DNA of 54,828 nt. Source: Clostridia bacterium (GTDB lineage Bacteria; Bacillota; Clostridia; Oscillospirales; CAG-272). Below are positions 1 through 7,569 of this stretch, in pieces (position 1 is the stretch's first letter; each line of letters begins with the position of its first letter). The stretch covers positions 1-54,828 of the forward strand of contig JAGBBQ010000042.1 in NCBI GenBank assembly GCA_017938425.1, written 5' to 3'. The notes under the pieces were generated by a model. The model did no database searches, had not been told where the DNA came from, and saw nothing but the letters and a program-made list of their open reading frames with translations. A program made the translations under genes and the position numbers.

Positions 1-1197
1 GGTGATGTCGTGCGGCTCGGTCGCGCAGTCGGTGGGGCGGCGCCGGTCGGTCTGCAGGGCGGGCAGGCAGCGGATCAGCTCGGTGCAATGCGAGAAGAGG
101 GAAAGCGACGGCGCGCCGTTTTTATCACGCAGCAGGTCCTTTACAGAGAGCCAGCCCGCCTCTCTGTCGTTGGAGCATTTCGTGAATTGCACGCCGTAGG
201 AGGCGAAGAGGCTCGCCTTGCTTTTGCCGCTTTCCTGGCTGCGGCTGAAGAGGTCGGGCGGCGCTAAGGTGGCGTAGATGTCCTCTCCCGCGGGGGTGTG
301 CGAGAGAATGACATCCGCCGCCTCCTTGATGGGCAGGTCCGAGGCGCAGTATTCGCGGTAAACGTAAGCGCGCCCCTCGGGGCTCACGGCGATCCAGAGG
401 CAGGCGAGGCGGTCGAGACCGTAGTCCACCGTGCGCCATTTTCTCCAGTGGCGCGGGATCTCGAAGGGTGCACAGGTATGCTTTGCCGTTGAAAATTCCG
501 AAAAGTATTGCCCGTCGAAGATGTTCCAGTCGCCATAGAGCAGCGCCTTTTTCTCTCGCTCGGGGAGGGCGAGAAGGCGCTTTTCGTAATCGGGATCGCC
601 CTCGCAAAGAAAGCGGTTGTCCGATAAAAGGGAGGGGAGAAAGATGCGCTTCATCCCGTCCCTTCCCGTAAAGGGGGTGCCGTGCGGTGCGGGGTCCACG
701 AACCTCGCCTTCACCCATCCGTGACCAACGCCGCCCGGGTTGGTGGAGGATTTGATCTGCTTGGGGAAGGTGTTTGCGCCGCGCACGCGGGAGATCAGAT
801 ACAGATACTGCGCCTCGGTGAAGTGCGTCAGCTCGTCGAAGCGAACGCAGTCGTATTCCGCGCTTTGATACTGATAGACGTCGTTTTCCGCGGCGCAGTA
901 CCCGAAGTCGAGGCAGGAGCCGTTTTTGAAGCGGCCGACGTGGGTGGTCTGGTTGAAGCGGTAGATCTCGCGCGGAAAGAGCGCAAGCGAGGTGCGGATG
1001 AGGGATTTTTCCAGCTCCGCAAAGCTGCGCCTGAGGATCAGCTGCTTGGAGCCGGGGTAGCGCAGCGCCACGAGGAGCGCATCCACCAGCTGACCGTAGG
1101 ATTTGCCGCCGCCCGCCGCGCCGCCGAAGAGGACCTCGGTCGCCTCGGCGTCGATAAACGCCTTTTGCTTTTTCGTAACGGTGAGCTTCAGCTTCAT
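1..1197 (-). CDS. Phage terminase large subunit, 3' end outside window
   Basis: This is the ATPase/nuclease that drives DNA packaging into a phage prohead. The minus-strand frame is open for 399 codons from ATG at 1197 and runs off the window edge. It shows a Walker A motif GGAAGGGKS at residues 25-33, a Walker B-like VRFDEL near residue 118, a coupling-type segment SSTNPGG, and VDYG at the start of the nuclease domain. The last visible residues, TEPHDIT, match the usual C-terminal part of the nuclease domain, so only a short piece is missing. The ATG overlaps the stop of the small subunit gene (ATGA), as expected for a terS-terL pair. Family identity is secure; the phage type cannot be told from this fragment. 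Confidence 0.93.
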   Translation of the reverse strand, partial: MKLKLTVTKKQKAFIDAEATEVLFGGAAGGGKSYGQLVDALLVALRYPGSKQLILRRSFAELEKSLIRTSLALFPREIYRFNQTTHVGRFKNGSCLDFGYCAAENDVYQYQSAEYDCVRFDELTHFTEAQYLYLISRVRGANTFPKQIKSSTNPGGVGHGWVKARFVDPAPHGTPFTGRDGMKRIFLPSLLSDNRFLCEGDPDYEKRLLALPEREKKALLYGDWNIFDGQYFSEFSTAKHTCAPFEIPRHWRKWRTVDYGLDRLACLWIAVSPEGRAYVYREYCASDLPIKEAADVILSHTPAGEDIYATLAPPDLFSRSQESGKSKASLFASYGVQFTKCSNDREAGWLSVKDLLRDKNGAPSLSLFSHCTELIRCLPALQTDRRRPTDCATEPHDIT

Positions 1198-1529
1198 CCC
1201 AGCACCTCGAGCGTTACCGAAAGAGCGGAGTCCTCCTCTTGCTTTCCTTCGGTGCTTTCGCCCTCCAACAGATATTTGACGAACGATGCGTCAAACCGCT
1301 TGGTCAGCCCTCTGTCTATCAGGTAATCCCTGCGGATCTCGCTGCATTCTCGGATGGCGCGATCGAAGTCGCTATGTATGCGGAAGGCGAGCAGCTCCTC
1401 GGTGGTAAAGCCGTTGGCTCTGGCGAATTTCTGGAGGCTGGGGGCGCTCCTCTCATCGTCATAGCCCGCAAAAAAGGTGTAGAGCCTGCGCGGCAGATCC
1501 TTCGCGTAGCCCTTTTTTCTTGCCTTCAA
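1194..1529 (-). CDS. Phage terminase small subunit
   Basis: A 111-residue protein that directly precedes and overlaps the large terminase gene; the small subunit normally recognises the packaging site and loads the large subunit. I chose the TTG start at 1529 because AAAGGAG lies about nine bases upstream, whereas the in-frame extension to 1625 has no ribosome binding site and poor sequence. Residues 5-60 contain a helical segment (LQKFARANGFTTEELLAF) resembling the helix-turn-helix of small terminases, followed by an acidic tail. Assignment rests mostly on position and size, since small terminases are poorly conserved. A small inverted repeat, GGAAGG/CCTTCC (1555-1572), sits just upstream of the RBS. 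Confidence 0.75.
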   Translation of the reverse strand: MKARKKGYAKDLPRRLYTFFAGYDDERSAPSLQKFARANGFTTEELLAFRIHSDFDRAIRECSEIRRDYLIDRGLTKRFDASFVKYLLEGESTEGKQEEDSALSVTLEVLG

Positions 1530-1667
1530 GGGAGGTCTCCTTTCTTTCGTATTCGGAAGGGCTTTTCCTTCCGTGCCTATAGTGTAGCAAAAGATTTTCT
1601 TTTCGTAAGTATACCTGCCCCCCAAAGAATCTTCGCGTATTTTGTCGCCCGTTTGTGCAGAAAAAAC

Positions 1668-1699
1668 AAAAAAAGCCCACCAAGGGGTGCTTGGTGGGC
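1668..1699 (-). terminator. Intrinsic terminator of the ABC-F gene
   Basis: A perfect 10-bp stem (GCCCACCAAG at 1675-1684 and its complement at 1690-1699, 5-base loop) is followed on the minus strand by seven U residues (1668-1674). It lies 28 bases after the ABC-F stop and separates that gene from the phage genes. Confidence 0.9.
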
Positions 1700-1727
1700 A
1701 AAACAGGGGTAATGCGTATGAAATTTT

Positions 1728-3644
1728 TTACATCAGAAGCTCGTAAAGCGAGAGCAGCTCCTCCTCGATCTCGCCCTTGCGGCGGTCGATCTCTGCGGCG
1801 CGCACGTAGTCGCTCGCTGCCTCGCCGAAGAGTTCCTCCTCCAGCGCCTCGAGCTCCTTTTCGAGAACGGTGACGCGCTCTGCCGCGCGCTCAAGCTTCT
1901 TCTGCTCGCCGCGCTTTTTGGCGGCCTCGCGCTTTTTCTGCTCGTATTCCTCCTTGCCCGCGCTTGCCTCGGTGGGAGCGGCGGAGCGCGTGAGGCTCTC
2001 CTTTTTCTCCTTTAAGCGCAGGTACTCGGTATAAGCATCGTCGTATTCCTCGAGGCGGTAATCCAGCATACCGCGGTCCGTCCCCGGCGCAAGCTCGACG
2101 ATGCGCGTCGCGATGCGGTTGATGAAGTATCGGTCGTGCGAGACTGCCACCACCGTGCCGTCAAAGGCGAGAAGCGCGTTCTCAAGCGCCTCGGCGGAGC
2201 CGATGTCAAGATGGTTGGTCGGCTCGTCCATCACGAGAAGGTTGACCTTCTTTAGGATCAGCTTGGCAAGCGTGAGCCTTGCGCGCTCACCGCCCGAAAG
2301 CACGCGCACGCTCTTGTCCATATCCTCCGCGCCGAAAAGAAAGAGCGCAAGGGCAGAGCGAAGCTCCAGATCGGTCAAAAGAGGATAGCTTTCGCGCATC
2401 TCGGAGAAAACGGTGTTGCTCTCCGAGAGTCCGCGGTTCTCCTGATCGTAGTAGCCGATCTTTATATTGTAGCCGCATTCCACGCAGCCGCCCTGCGGCA
2501 CGATAAGGCCGTTGATCAGCTTCATCAGCGTGGATTTGCCCGAGCCGTTCGGGCCGAGAAAGAGCACCCTTTCTCCCTTTTCTATTAAGAAGGAAAGGTT
2601 TTCGATCAGCGCCTTGCCGCCGTAGGAGAAAGAGAGGTCTCTTGCCTCGATCACGTGCCCCGTGCTTTCGCTCTCGGAAAGAAAGCGCACGCGGATCTCC
2701 TTTTCGGGGCCCTTCGGCTTTTCGATCTTTTCCATTCGTGCGAGCTGCTTCTCCTTGGATCGGATGGTCACGAAGTTGTGCTCGCGGTTGCAGCGGCGCT
2801 GGAATTCGATGTTTTTTCGGATGCGCTCGATCTCCTTTTGCTGCTCCTTGTAGCGCTTCTCAAGCGAGGCGCGCTCCGCCTCCATCTGCAGCTTCGCGGC
2901 GGAGTAATTGCCGTGAAAGAGCTTGGCGGTGCCGTCCTGGATCTGCATCGTCTTTTCCGTGGTACGGTCGAGGAAGTAGCGGTCGTGCGAGATGATCAGC
3001 ACGGTCTTCTTATAGCCCGCGAGAAAGCCCTCGAGCCAGGCAAGGGCGTCGAGGTCGAGATGGTTGGTCGGCTCGTCGAGCATCAGCACGTCGGGCTCGG
3101 TGGCGAGCAGGCGCGCAAGCGCCAGACGGGTGTACTGTCCGCCCGAGAGGGTGGAGATGGTCTGCGTCAGCTGCGCCTCCGTAAAGCCGAGGCGTAAAAG
3201 CATTCCGCGTGCGCGTGAGCGGAATTCGAGGCCGCCCTCGTCGGCAAAGCGCTGGTTTAAGGCGGCGAGCCTTGCAGAGAGCGTCTCAATCTCCGCGGCG
3301 CTTGCTACGGTCAGTGCGTGCGTCACCGCCTCGATCTGCTCCTCCAGGGCAAGGAGCGCGGGAAACGCGGTGATCATATACTGCTCCATCGTCATATCGC
3401 CGGGCAGTGCGGTCAGATCCGCATTCTGCTCCAGAACACCGAGCGTGTGCCCCTTCTGGAGGCTGACGGTGCCGCTATCCGGCGTATACGCGCCCGAAAG
3501 CAGACGGAAAAGCGAGGTCTTGCCCGCGCCGTTGGTGCCGACGATGCCGATATGCTCGCCGTCCTGCGCGGCGAAGGTGACGTCCTTCAGTATTACCGTA
3601 TCCCCGAAGGAGAGGGAGAGGGAAGAGGCTTGGATCGCGATCAT
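1728..3644 (-). CDS. ABC-F family ATPase (YdiF-like ribosome-associated protein)
   Basis: A soluble 638-residue protein with two ABC domains and no membrane segments. ABC-F proteins bind the ribosomal E site and relieve stalled translation or protect against antibiotics. The first domain has Walker A GTNGAGKTS (about residues 36-44), signature LSGGQ and Walker B with DEPTNHLD; a charged linker rich in K, E and R (about 220-300) is the position of the P-site tRNA interaction motif. The second domain has GPNGSGKST, LSGGERAR and a second DEPTNHLD. The C-terminal 120 residues form a charged coiled coil, as in YdiF and Uup. It is monocistronic, with its own consensus promoter and terminator. A housekeeping role is more likely than resistance, but sequence alone does not decide. 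Confidence 0.9.
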   Translation of the reverse strand: MIAIQASSLSLSFGDTVILKDVTFAAQDGEHIGIVGTNGAGKTSLFRLLSGAYTPDSGTVSLQKGHTLGVLEQNADLTALPGDMTMEQYMITAFPALLALEEQIEAVTHALTVASAAEIETLSARLAALNQRFADEGGLEFRSRARGMLLRLGFTEAQLTQTISTLSGGQYTRLALARLLATEPDVLMLDEPTNHLDLDALAWLEGFLAGYKKTVLIISHDRYFLDRTTEKTMQIQDGTAKLFHGNYSAAKLQMEAERASLEKRYKEQQKEIERIRKNIEFQRRCNREHNFVTIRSKEKQLARMEKIEKPKGPEKEIRVRFLSESESTGHVIEARDLSFSYGGKALIENLSFLIEKGERVLFLGPNGSGKSTLMKLINGLIVPQGGCVECGYNIKIGYYDQENRGLSESNTVFSEMRESYPLLTDLELRSALALFLFGAEDMDKSVRVLSGGERARLTLAKLILKKVNLLVMDEPTNHLDIGSAEALENALLAFDGTVVAVSHDRYFINRIATRIVELAPGTDRGMLDYRLEEYDDAYTEYLRLKEKKESLTRSAAPTEASAGKEEYEQKKREAAKKRGEQKKLERAAERVTVLEKELEALEEELFGEAASDYVRAAEIDRRKGEIEEELLSLYELLM

Positions 3645-3674
3645 AAATGCTCCTCGTCAAATTTTTCTTTCCTT

Positions 3675-3703
3675 ATTTTATCATATATCGCGCGGAAAAT
3701 CAA
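3675..3703 (-). promoter_or_regulatory. SigA-type promoter for the ABC-F gene
   Basis: On the minus strand TTGATT (3698-3703) is separated by 17 bp from TAAAAT (3675-3680), with TG one base before the -10. It lies about 30 bases upstream of the ATG. Confidence 0.8.
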
Positions 3704-3939
3704 TCGCCGACGGAAAAATTCGCAGGAAAACGTCAAATATGCATAATTATGCAATAAATTATGCTGCATATTCAAAACATTTATGCAAATCTTTGCGAAC
3801 GAAAACGGCGTTTTTTCAGCTCCGCTCCTCCTAATTTTCAGAAAAACAAGAAATAATTGGTTAAAATAAACAAATTTAGATGCGAAAAACTGTGTTTTAT
3901 GCCATTTTTGCCAAAGATGAATTTTTTTGCAAAAAAGTC
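3704..3939. other. AT-rich intergenic region between divergent genes
   Basis: The 375 bases between ABC-F and the transporter binding protein hold no convincing gene. Besides the two promoters, the notable element is a 14-bp perfect palindrome TGCATAATTATGCA (3740-3753) followed by more TATGC/GCATA half-sites up to about 3785. It resembles an ArgR-type operator, with symmetric A-to-C and T-to-G changes relative to the E. coli ARG box. Confidence 0.5.
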
Positions 3940-3968
3940 TTGACTTTCTGAATAAATAGGCGTATAAT
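3940..3968 (+). promoter_or_regulatory. SigA-type promoter of the amino acid transporter operon
   Basis: TTGACT (3940-3945), a 17-bp spacer and TATAAT (3963-3968), about 50 bases upstream of the binding protein ATG. Confidence 0.9.
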
Positions 3969-4019
3969 GTGTACATCACAAAAACACATCGGGAAGATCC
4001 CGAAAGAAAGAGGAAAAAA

Positions 4020-4856
4020 ATGAAGAAGATTATTTCTTTGCTTTTGGCAGTAGCACTCCTTTGCGGATGTGCATTCACCCTTGCATCCTGTGGCGGTAAG
4101 GAGACCGTTGTTTCCAAGATCGGCGCGCAGAAGGGCACGACCAGTAAGATGTACGCGGACATTCTGAAGGGCGTTGAGGTCGTTACTTATGATACCTTTG
4201 CTCTTGCGGCAAACGCTATGAATAACGGCAACGTGGATTACGTCATCGTTGATAAGACCACCGGTGAGGCTCTTTGCAGAGAGATCTCCGGCCTGAAGAT
4301 CAATCCCATCGCTCTCTCCAGCGAGAACTACGGTATCGCGATCGACAAGGCACAGGCAAATCTGAAGACGCAGATCGATGCGATCCTTGCAGATAAGGAT
4401 GCCGAGATCCAGGCGATCAAGGATAAGTACATGAACAACGAGACCGATAAGTTCGTTGGCGTTACCCCCGTTGCTAAGAACGTAGATAAGGCGGATCAGC
4501 AGCTCGTTGTTGCTACCAACGCAGAGTTCGCTCCCTGGGAGTATAAGTCCGAGAACAAGTACTTCGGTATCGATATGGAGATCGCCGCTATTCTTGCTTC
4601 CGAGCTTGGTATGGAGCTTGTAATCGAGGATATGGACTTTGATAACGTTGTCGGCTCCGTTGGTAAGCAGGGCATCGATATCGCAATGTCCGGTATCACC
4701 ATCACCGCTGAGCGCGCAGACGTTGTTAACTTCTCCACTCCCTACTACACCGAGTCCATCGTGATCGTTCACAAGGCAGCCGATACCTCTCTTGCATCCT
4801 GCGGCACCGTTGTTGACCTTCTCACGGTTCTCTGCGTAGCGGCTGAAGAGGAATAA
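4020..4856 (+). CDS. Amino acid ABC transporter binding lipoprotein with permuted halves
   Basis: A 278-residue extracellular lipoprotein: signal peptide with lipobox LASC, mature Cys 24. It belongs to the SBP_bac_3 family that delivers polar amino acids to an ABC importer. Unusually the family's halves are in reverse order. Residues 33-138 match the part that is normally C-terminal, from the IGAQKGTTSK strand to the final helix ending IKDKYM. A linker of about 24 residues follows, then residues 163-255 match the normally N-terminal part: VVATNAEFAPWEY, GIDMEIA, MSGITITAERADVVNFS. The tail TSLASCGTVVDLLTVL resembles the segment usually joining both halves. I chose the ATG at 4020, preceded by AAAGAGGA. 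Permease and ATPase genes follow. It could be a true circular permutant, a broken duplicate or an assembly artefact. Confidence 0.85.
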   Translation: MKKIISLLLAVALLCGCAFTLASCGGKETVVSKIGAQKGTTSKMYADILKGVEVVTYDTFALAANAMNNGNVDYVIVDKTTGEALCREISGLKINPIALSSENYGIAIDKAQANLKTQIDAILADKDAEIQAIKDKYMNNETDKFVGVTPVAKNVDKADQQLVVATNAEFAPWEYKSENKYFGIDMEIAAILASELGMELVIEDMDFDNVVGSVGKQGIDIAMSGITITAERADVVNFSTPYYTESIVIVHKAADTSLASCGTVVDLLTVLCVAAEEE

Positions 4857-4879
4857 TTTAAATTAATAAAAAAGGAAAT

Positions 4880-4908
4880 AAAGGCTTAGTTCTTTGAGCT
4901 AAGCCTTT
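4880..4908 (+). terminator. Intercistronic hairpin, likely attenuator
   Basis: AAAGGCTTAG (4880-4889) pairs perfectly with CTAAGCCTTT (4899-4908), followed by a broken T-rich tail. It lies between binding protein and permease. Partial termination here would give more binding protein than membrane components, as is common in such operons. Confidence 0.7.
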
Positions 4909-4925
4909 CGTTTGGTTTATAAAGT

Positions 4926-5633
4926 ATGGATGGTTTTTCCGAAATGTGGCAAGAATTCGTCAAGCAATTTATAACAAGAAAAGGCTATATCAGTGTGCTT
5001 GACGGTCTTGTTGTAACTGTAGAGATCGCGGTGCTTGGCCTTCTCATCGGCGTATTGATCGGTACGCTGATCGCGGTGGTGCGTGTAATGCCGAAATATA
5101 AAACGCTGCCCCGTGTGCTGGATAAGATCTGCGGCTGCTACGTGGAGCTTTTCCGCGGCACGCCTATGGTCGTTCAGCTTCTGATCGGCTATTGGGTGTT
5201 GCTTCCCGCGATGGATATCCAGGTAAATTCGGGCGTTCCCGTCGCCATTATTATGTTCGGTCTGAACAGCGGTGCTTACGTCAGTGAAATTATGCGCGGC
5301 GGTATCAATTCCGTCGATCCCGGTCAGATGGAGGCGGGAAGGGCTGTCGGTCTGCCCTATGCCACCACGATGATGAAGATCGTCGTTCCGCAGGCGGTCA
5401 AGAACATTCTCCCTACGCTCGGTAACGAGTTTATCGTGCTGATCAAGGAGACCTCGATCGTCAGCTTCATTGCCGTTACTGACCTGTATAAGTCCTTCAA
5501 GCAGCTGGGTGACCCCACGTATAATTATACCGTGCCTTACCTGATGCTTGCCTTGACGTACCTTATTATGGTGCTTGTGATCTCTGCGGGCGTCAGAGCA
5601 CTTGAGACAAAACTGAAGAAGAGTGAGAAATGA
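4926..5633 (+). CDS. Amino acid ABC transporter permease
   Basis: A 235-residue membrane protein of the HisM/GlnP/YecS family, the usual length. It has about five hydrophobic segments ([19 protein letters not shown] early, the last at 205-222). The EAA loop that docks on the ATPase is clear: [22 protein letters not shown] around residues 138-159, preceded by [11 protein letters not shown], another family signature. It is the second gene of the importer operon, separated from the binding protein by an attenuator hairpin and directly followed by the ATPase. Substrate is a polar amino acid; which one cannot be told. Only one permease gene is present, so the transporter probably uses a homodimer. 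Confidence 0.93.
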   Translation: MDGFSEMWQEFVKQFITRKGYISVLDGLVVTVEIAVLGLLIGVLIGTLIAVVRVMPKYKTLPRVLDKICGCYVELFRGTPMVVQLLIGYWVLLPAMDIQVNSGVPVAIIMFGLNSGAYVSEIMRGGINSVDPGQMEAGRAVGLPYATTMMKIVVPQAVKNILPTLGNEFIVLIKETSIVSFIAVTDLYKSFKQLGDPTYNYTVPYLMLALTYLIMVLVISAGVRALETKLKKSEK

Positions 5634-5634
5634 T

Positions 5635-6489
5635 ATGGAAAAAGAAGTTACTTTGAATGAAACGGTTTTGTCTGTCAGAGGCTTAACGAAAAAGTTTGGA
5701 AATCTCGAGGTCCTTCGCGGCCTCGACCTCGATATCCGTGACGGAGAGCAGATCGCCATCATCGGTCCCTCCGGCTGCGGTAAATCGACCTTTCTGCGCT
5801 GCCTGAACTGTATGGAGGACCCTACCTCGGGCTCCATTCTCTTCGACGGCGAGGATATTGCCGATATGAAGGTGGATATCAATAAGCACCGCGAGCATAT
5901 CGGTATGGTATTCCAGCAGTTTAACCTCTTTAACAACAAAACGGTCATCGAAAACATTATGCTCGCACCGGTCTACGTCGGCGTGAGAGATCTGAAGGCA
6001 AAAAAGAGAAAGAACTTCTTCACAAAGCTTTTGAACGTGTTCAGAAAAGAGAAGAAGGCGCTCCTCCCGATCGAGACCACCGAGGCACAGATCAAGGCGG
6101 CGGCAAAGGAAAAAGCGGAGGCGCTGCTTCACCGCATCGGCCTTGAGGAGAAGGCAAACGTGTATCCCTCCACGCTTTCGGGCGGTCAGAAGCAGAGAAT
6201 CGCGATCATCCGCGCTCTTGCAATGAACCCGAAGGTCATCCTCTTCGACGAGCCCACCTCCGCTTTGGACCCCGAGATGGTCGGCGAGGTGCTGGATCTT
6301 ATGAAGCAGCTTGCAAGGGAGGGTATGACGATGATCATCGTCACCCACGAGATGGGCTTTGCCCGCGAGGTGGCAGACAGAGTGCTCTTCATCGACGAGG
6401 GGCAGATCAAGGAGCAGGGCTCGCCCGAGGAGCTTTTCAAGAATCCCAAGGACGAAAGGCTCAAGGAGTTCCTCTCCAAGGTGCTGTAA
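5635..6489 (+). CDS. Amino acid ABC transporter ATP-binding protein
   Basis: The ATPase of the importer (GlnQ/HisP family). Walker [10 protein letters not shown] (about 46-54), Q-loop VFQQFNLF, signature LSGGQKQR, Walker [15 protein letters not shown] and H-loop VTHEMGFA are intact. At 284 residues it is about 40 longer than typical GlnQ; the extra part is a lysine-rich helical insertion ([16 protein letters not shown] and following, about residues 118-160) between Q-loop and signature, in the helical subdomain. I chose ATG 5635, one base after the permease stop; an in-frame GTG at 5623 is an alternative. Translational coupling to the permease is likely. Confidence 0.93.
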   Translation: MEKEVTLNETVLSVRGLTKKFGNLEVLRGLDLDIRDGEQIAIIGPSGCGKSTFLRCLNCMEDPTSGSILFDGEDIADMKVDINKHREHIGMVFQQFNLFNNKTVIENIMLAPVYVGVRDLKAKKRKNFFTKLLNVFRKEKKALLPIETTEAQIKAAAKEKAEALLHRIGLEEKANVYPSTLSGGQKQRIAIIRALAMNPKVILFDEPTSALDPEMVGEVLDLMKQLAREGMTMIIVTHEMGFAREVADRVLFIDEGQIKEQGSPEELFKNPKDERLKEFLSKVL

Positions 6490-6490
6490 T

Positions 6491-6527
6491 AAAAAAGAGA
6501 AGATTCGAAAGAATCTTCTCTTTTTTT
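6491..6527. terminator. Bidirectional terminator
   Basis: A long stem (left arm 6491-6506, GAAA tetraloop 6507-6510, right arm from 6511) ends in seven T on the plus strand and six A at the start of the left arm. It serves the transporter operon on plus and the pseudouridine synthase on minus, whose stop codon lies in the tail. Confidence 0.93.
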
Positions 6528-7377
6528 ATTCTGAAAATTTTGGTTTGCTAACTATAGTTAACATATCACCCGTGATCGGGTGGGGGATCACCATTTTTGT
6601 ACAATGGAGAAAATATCCGTCGTCGTTTTTTTCTCCGTAAAGGAAATCGCCGAGCAGGGGATGGCCGATATGCGAGAGATGCACGCGGATCTGGTGCGTG
6701 CGTCCCGTGAGAAGCCGCAAGGAAAGGACCGCGTTGCCGTCCTCTCTTACACAGAGCGTGCGGTATTCGGTGATCGCCCTCTTGCCGTCCTCGGCCACGA
6801 TTCGTTTCATCGAGCCCTCGCATTCTCTTCGGATCGGCAGATCGATGCGCCCTGCCTCTTTTTCGGGAACACCGCTTGCGACGGCGGTGTAGATCTTTTC
6901 AAAGCGCCCCGCCTTCATATCCGCAGAGAGCCTTGCCGCCGCGTATTGCGTTTTTGCGATCAGCACGATGCCCGAGGTATCTCTGTCAAGGCGCGTGATC
7001 GCGCGGAAAACGAAATTCTCGCCCATATAGTGCATCACGGCGTTTGCAAGCGTCGGTAGGGAATTTCCCTTCGATGGGTGTGTCGGCATATTCTTTGGCT
7101 TGCAGACCGCCAAAAGGCTCTCGTCCTCGTAAAGGATCTCGAGCGGCAGCGCGATCGGCGGGATGCCCTCGCTTCTTTCCTCGGGGAAAACGATCTCGAG
7201 CGCGTCTCCCTCTCTGACCTCGGCGCGCATATGCACGTTCACGCCATTCCTAAAAACGCCGCCGTATTTCACGCGCTTGATCTGCGTGACGGAAAGTCCG
7301 AGCGCTGTTTTCAGATATTCCGATATGCGCATGGGAGAGGCGAGTGCCTTCACCGTATGCTTGATGCGATCCGCCAT
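6526..7377 (-). CDS. RluA-family pseudouridine synthase
   Basis: A 283-residue enzyme that isomerises uridine to pseudouridine in rRNA or tRNA. The N-terminal 75 residues look like an S4 RNA-binding domain (ISEYLKTALGLSVTQIKRVKYGG). The catalytic domain carries the RluA signature around RLDRDTSG, whose Asp is the catalytic nucleophile, and the second motif TGRTHQIRVHLSHIGHPLLGD. It is one of two RluA-type paralogues in the window, the other being the RluD/YlyB-like gene at 13024. The target uridine cannot be assigned. It is transcribed convergently with the amino acid transporter and shares its terminator. Confidence 0.93.
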   Translation of the reverse strand: MADRIKHTVKALASPMRISEYLKTALGLSVTQIKRVKYGGVFRNGVNVHMRAEVREGDALEIVFPEERSEGIPPIALPLEILYEDESLLAVCKPKNMPTHPSKGNSLPTLANAVMHYMGENFVFRAITRLDRDTSGIVLIAKTQYAAARLSADMKAGRFEKIYTAVASGVPEKEAGRIDLPIRRECEGSMKRIVAEDGKRAITEYRTLCVREDGNAVLSLRLLTGRTHQIRVHLSHIGHPLLGDFLYGEKNDDGYFLHCTKMVIPHPITGDMLTIVSKPKFSE

Positions 7378-7484
7378 TTGGCCGCCCCTCCTTGCCTTGA
7401 ATGCTCGCCCTTATGCCCGAAAACGGGAAACGAAAGAGAATTTAAAAAAATCGTAAGAAAAAAGCATAAAAACGAAAATAGGAC

Positions 7485-7513
7485 TTTTCAAATCCGAAGT
7501 TATATGCTATTAT
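7485..7513 (+). promoter_or_regulatory. Possible promoter for the MFS-glycosidase operon
   Basis: TATTAT (7508-7513) with extended TG, and a weak -35-like TTTTCA (7485-7490) at 17 bp. It lies directly upstream of the long hairpin at 7524. Confidence 0.5.
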
Positions 7514-7523
7514 TGTAATACAA

Positions 7524-7549
7524 CTTCTCTTCTTTGTCAAGAAGAGAAG
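7524..7549 (+). promoter_or_regulatory. 11-bp perfect inverted repeat in the MFS leader
   Basis: CTTCTCTTCTT and AAGAAGAGAAG flank a TGTC loop. The repeat lies just after the likely promoter and about 20 bases before the ATG, next to the RBS. There is no T-tract after it, so it is not a terminator. It may be an operator for a local regulator or a 5' mRNA stabilising hairpin. Confidence 0.6.
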
Positions 7550-7569
7550 GGAAAGGACGCAAAAACGGT

